Positions 60,371 through 64,000 of a stretch of 64,000 nt of DNA are shown here, one piece after another. The position numbers and the translations under genes are program-made. This DNA comes from Aphrophora alni (Eukaryota; Arthropoda; Insecta; Hemiptera; Aphrophoridae). The notes beneath the pieces were generated by a model. That model did not search any database. It worked only from the letters and a program-made list of their open reading frames with translations, and was not told the DNA's origin. Position 1 is the first letter of the stretch. Each line of letters opens with the position of its first letter. The DNA is taken from the NCBI GenBank assembly GCA_963513935.1, contig OY740766.1, positions 4,481,861 to 4,545,860 on the forward strand, read 5' to 3'.

Positions 60371-62353
60371 AGAAAATAAGTATTTCATAATAGCCGCATT
60401 TTTTTAGTTTATTGCCTATAAGTTACGAACCATGAATGGAGAGATGACGACTAATATTTTGTTTGGCTTTTAGAGGTTACACTTGAACAAAATTTAATCA
60501 AAATCGTTGGACCTAATTTTGAGAATGGTAATTTTGTGCGTAAAATCGGTCCAGGCGTTAGGCTGTATAGCACAGAACACACAGAGAAATAATTCCAAAA
60601 CCCACTTTTGGTTAACGAAATAGATTTTTTAACTCATCACATACCTTTATACAAATTATAGGCGACAAATCAGCAAACAATATAAGTTAATTTTTCATAC
60701 AGTTCCTAACTCTGACTATTGTTAATAAACACTGATAATACAGTTGTGTAACGATATACGCCATTTTGAGATGGCGTTTCTAAAACAAAATCTCATCGAA
60801 AGTAATTTTGGAAACTCAAGGTCAGCCATTACCGGACGAAGAATTGGAATGTGAAAGTGATTTGAATATTTCTTGAAACTGGTTGTGTGTTATCGAAGAG
60901 AGAGAAGGATGCAATCGTTATCTCTGACAGGTGCTCACAAAATATTCTATCTATTCATTACTATCAGCTGATGCTGTTCTGACATATATATTTGTCAGTT
61001 TTGAATATACACTAACTTTCTCAAATATCCATCTACAACTAAACAACTAAAATAATATTCGCAACATCTTTACTCTAATAGTATATCTGTTTATGAATAT
61101 GAAGTTAATAGTCTCCATCAAAGTAGTTATTCACTTCGTTTAAACTATATAAAACAAGCAGATTGGTAGATGAAGTTGTTCTACCAAATAGTTTAAAACC
61201 ATATGTGAAGGAGCTTTCACTAACAATACTTATGACGATTCTACGTCTCGGCTATTATACAGGACCACATTTTTTGCAATATCTTTACTATTTGTCGTCA
61301 CAAAGAGGTGGGTCTGTAACCATTACCTACATAATTAAAATGTGAAAGTTTTTATTTATTTTAGTGTGTTACGAGTTGAATAACACAAGAGACATTAACC
61401 TGTTTAAAATCACCTGGGTAAGTGAATAATTCAATTTTCCTTAGTATTCAGTTAATGCTGATGTATCTCTTATAAAATTTAGGTTAGTTTAGAAGTGTCC
61501 ATAAACACAACATTTTATAAGCAAAGTAATTCAATGCCTAACCAAATAACGTTTATTCTGGAATATAAAATAGTCGTTGTAATTTACTCTAGCAAATAGT
61601 AGTGGAATCATCCTGAAATGATTGCAGTTTATGCAAGATAACAATGACAAAAGAAGTAAAATTCAATCGATTATTAGTTGAGCGATAACTTTTGAATAAC
61701 GATTTTTAACATTCCCCAGTTCTATTGTTAAAGAAAGGTAATCTATCAATATGTGAGAAAGTCACTGTGAAGACTTCGTTATCTCTGATCCCAGTAGAGA
61801 AACTAAAGGTCAGCTGATCCGCCCCTCGTGATGTTTCCAATCTAAGGATAATCACGCAGGAAATATGTTCCCAAGTAAATTATGTAAAATGTTGTACTAT
61901 AAGAAACTTGTTATGACAATTGTTGTGGGAAACGTGAAAATCCAGTTTGATGATTTGTGTTTGTTAAATAGTGATATCTTTGATGTTTATTCATACATTT
62001 CCAACTGCAAGTTGAAAAAAAACTTATTACTGTTTCTAAATGCTTAATTTCGTCTTTAGTGTTATATACAGTGTGTCCCAAAATTCTTTCACCTCTCACA
62101 TATTCGGCAGGGGTGAATTTAGAAACACTAAATACTTGGCAGGTTTATTTGGCACCAAAAAATAAAGTTTGAAATTCATAATTAAAATCTGGTATATAAG
62201 GCAGTTTAGTAATTCTCTCAAAAAAGGTTTTAAGAAAAAAATTATAAAATTTTAATTACAATACAACATATGATATGCCTCCTATAAATTACAGTTGAGC
62301 TAGTATTATTATATTAAGTGTAACTACAGTCGGTACTCGGTGAAATGCCATAA
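59152..62353. other. Noncoding AT-rich sequence
   Basis: Long poly-T at 60341-60369. A short inverted ACGCCATTTTGAGATGGCGT lies near 60759. A mariner-type terminus TACAGTGTGTCCCAAAATTC lies near 62067. No gene recognised. Confidence 0.4.
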
Positions 62354-62528
62354 TAAGGCAAAACCAAAATGATAAGGCACTTATAATTTCACAAACAACA
62401 ATTTATTGCTACAGCTGTTTCGCCGTTCTTGGTTCTTATTTGTCTGACGATACCTAACGGCGAAACAGATGTAGCAATAAATTGTTGTTTGTAAAATTAT
62501 AAGTGCCTTATCATTTTTGTTTTGCCTT
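62354..62528. mobile_element. Compact inverted dimer with hammerhead-like motif (family F3)
   Basis: Left AAGGCAAAACCAAAATGATA is mirrored by TATCATTTTTGTTTTGCCTT. The arms of about 75 bp include ATAAGTGCCTTATC-type sequence and CAATTTATTGCTAC next to the core. The spacer is about 20 bp. Confidence 0.85.
62438..62481 (+). ncRNA. Hammerhead-like motif, right arm (family F3)
   Basis: Plus strand: UUGU, CUGACGA (fits CUGANGA), U, ACC-UAAC-GGC (stem II with one mismatch), GAAAC, loop AGAU, GUA site, GCAA pairing with UUGU. The left arm retains only GGCGAAAC, AGCU, GUA, GCAA. Confidence 0.5.
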
Positions 62529-64000
62529 AGTATTATTAAATTAGCTACTTGGCTGTTTTTTATCACTATATTTTTATTAAAAATCATTTAATCTTCATCC
62601 TGGGTTAAAATGTGATACTGTTTGTAAGGTTTTAACAGATCCCAATTTTCTTTTCTTCACCATAGAAACTTCCTTTTCCTCCTAAGTGATAATTTACCTT
62701 CATTCTTTTAGTTTTTGATTGGTGATAATGAATGTGTTTAGTTGGGTAATTTTTTGTTATGTATGCATGATGTTATAGCTTTGGAATTTCAGTATCGTCA
62801 GTTCGTTATAATAGCAACAAAATAATTCTGTAATCTATAAATAATATTTGTTACAAGCAATGTTCTATGGAATTCACAAAAGTAAAAAGTTACCCTAGGT
62901 AGTCTGATATCTAAAAGAATTATATATTGCTTTTAATTATTGTGTATAACATTTTAACTCATATTTAACAATATTCGGAGATAACTATCGATTCGGAACT
63001 CGCTAAAATCTACTTATTCCAAATGTTGAGCGTTAAAAATACAGAGAATAACATATGTTTAAAATAATTAACTGCAGTAAACTATAAAGAAGTATGAAAA
63101 TCAACTATCAGGTGACATTTTATTTTCCTAAGCTCTCTACAATAAATGTATACTAATTAAAGTGTAGTGTAGTTATTTTCAATATTTTAATGTTGTTTCC
63201 TGGCATTATAGAACGCCATCTTAAGATATTAAACATAGACTTATTAAGTTATTAACTTAATAAGTTAACTGGTGACTGTTAATTAGCATGTGCATTTATT
63301 CATTTTACTATCGAAATTTACTTTTAGGTTGTAATAAATTCCAAGTAATCAATGTTGTGATGTGCAATGTGTAAAGAATATTCTTATACATTAACTAGCT
63401 TGAAAATTCCACTCATAGTGTATAAAACATGTTGCGATGATTAAACAGAACATAATGAAGACTTTTGTCAACTCTAAAAGAGAGATATATATATTTATAA
63501 ATAATTTTATCAATAAACAGTTCATAAGTAAAGAACAACAACAATAATAAATCTATTGTAACAATATTAGTTTATATTTTTGTCATTATTGACATACTTT
63601 TATTTTCTCTAATTTATATAATCTGTAAAAAAAATATTATAATAATGAAATAATGTAATGTCATTTCTTAGGATTTTCAAAGAATGTATAACAAATTTCC
63701 TCTTTTAAGATTATATCACATCAAAAAGTTTAGTCGAGTGACAACCTTTTACGTACTTAAAAACCATTTATTGTCTTAATTGCTTAGATAGACGAGTGAT
63801 AGAAACTTAAATTTATAAGGGGTGGGGGGAGGTTTCCATAACGTTAATTCCAGGTGATTAATAAGTGGAAAAAACATCACTTTTTTTCTAATTTAAACCA
63901 ATCAAAGTTAGATTTGGAGAGTATTTTTGGGACATACTGTATGCATTTTAAAAATTGTAATTTAATTCTAATGTGTTCAATTACACACAGAGAATGTATA
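62529..64000. other. Noncoding AT-rich sequence
   Basis: No gene recognised. A transposon-like right end TTTTGGGACATACTGTA lies at about 63927-63943. Confidence 0.4.
63239..63265. repeat. Perfect 27-bp AT palindrome
   Basis: ACTTATTAAGTTA, central T, then its exact complement. Confidence 0.85.

Overview
The window is an AT-rich, repeat-dense stretch of arthropod nuclear DNA, most likely insect. Evidence is the (TTAGG)n/(CCTAA)n blocks (the canonical arthropod telomere unit), GT-AG spliced exons separated by kilobase introns, an animal secreted phospholipase gene, a mariner-like transposase relic and a Penelope-like endonuclease relic. The species cannot be named from the sequence alone.

Only one host protein gene is supported: the 5' part of a phospholipase B1-like GDSL lipase on the minus strand. 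Four coding exons (22857-23012, 16114-16381, 13081-13307, 9445-9604) join in frame with consensus splice sites into about 263 residues. They hold a signal peptide, the GDS nucleophile block and the GxND block. The 3' exons, with the catalytic Asp/His block, were not found and probably lie beyond position 1. No host gene was recognised from 23.1 to 64 kb.

The rest is mobile and repetitive DNA: several terminal-inverted-repeat elements (725-992, 5925-6513, 23646-24241, 26087-26619, and a family with inverted copies at 2180-2825 and 27045-27828); a 67-bp minisatellite of exactly ten copies; a ~163-bp tandem satellite; TTAGG arrays; CT and TA arrays, one ending in a 200-N gap; and an inverted pair of tRNA-like genes.

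The most interesting signal is a population of short hammerhead-ribozyme-like motifs (CUGANGA or a variant, stem II, GAAA, a two-pair mini stem III, then NUH) at ten or more places. Most lie in the arms of head-to-head inverted dimers, always pointing outward. One (22189-22237) lies in the 3' tail of a truncated Penelope-like element that still encodes a GIY-YIG domain, which suggests the source of the family. Those inside the PLB1 introns on the minus strand are in the sense direction of the pre-mRNA. A second notable signal is that two interstitial telomere-like arrays 7.9 kb apart share an identical 25-bp flank in inverted orientation.
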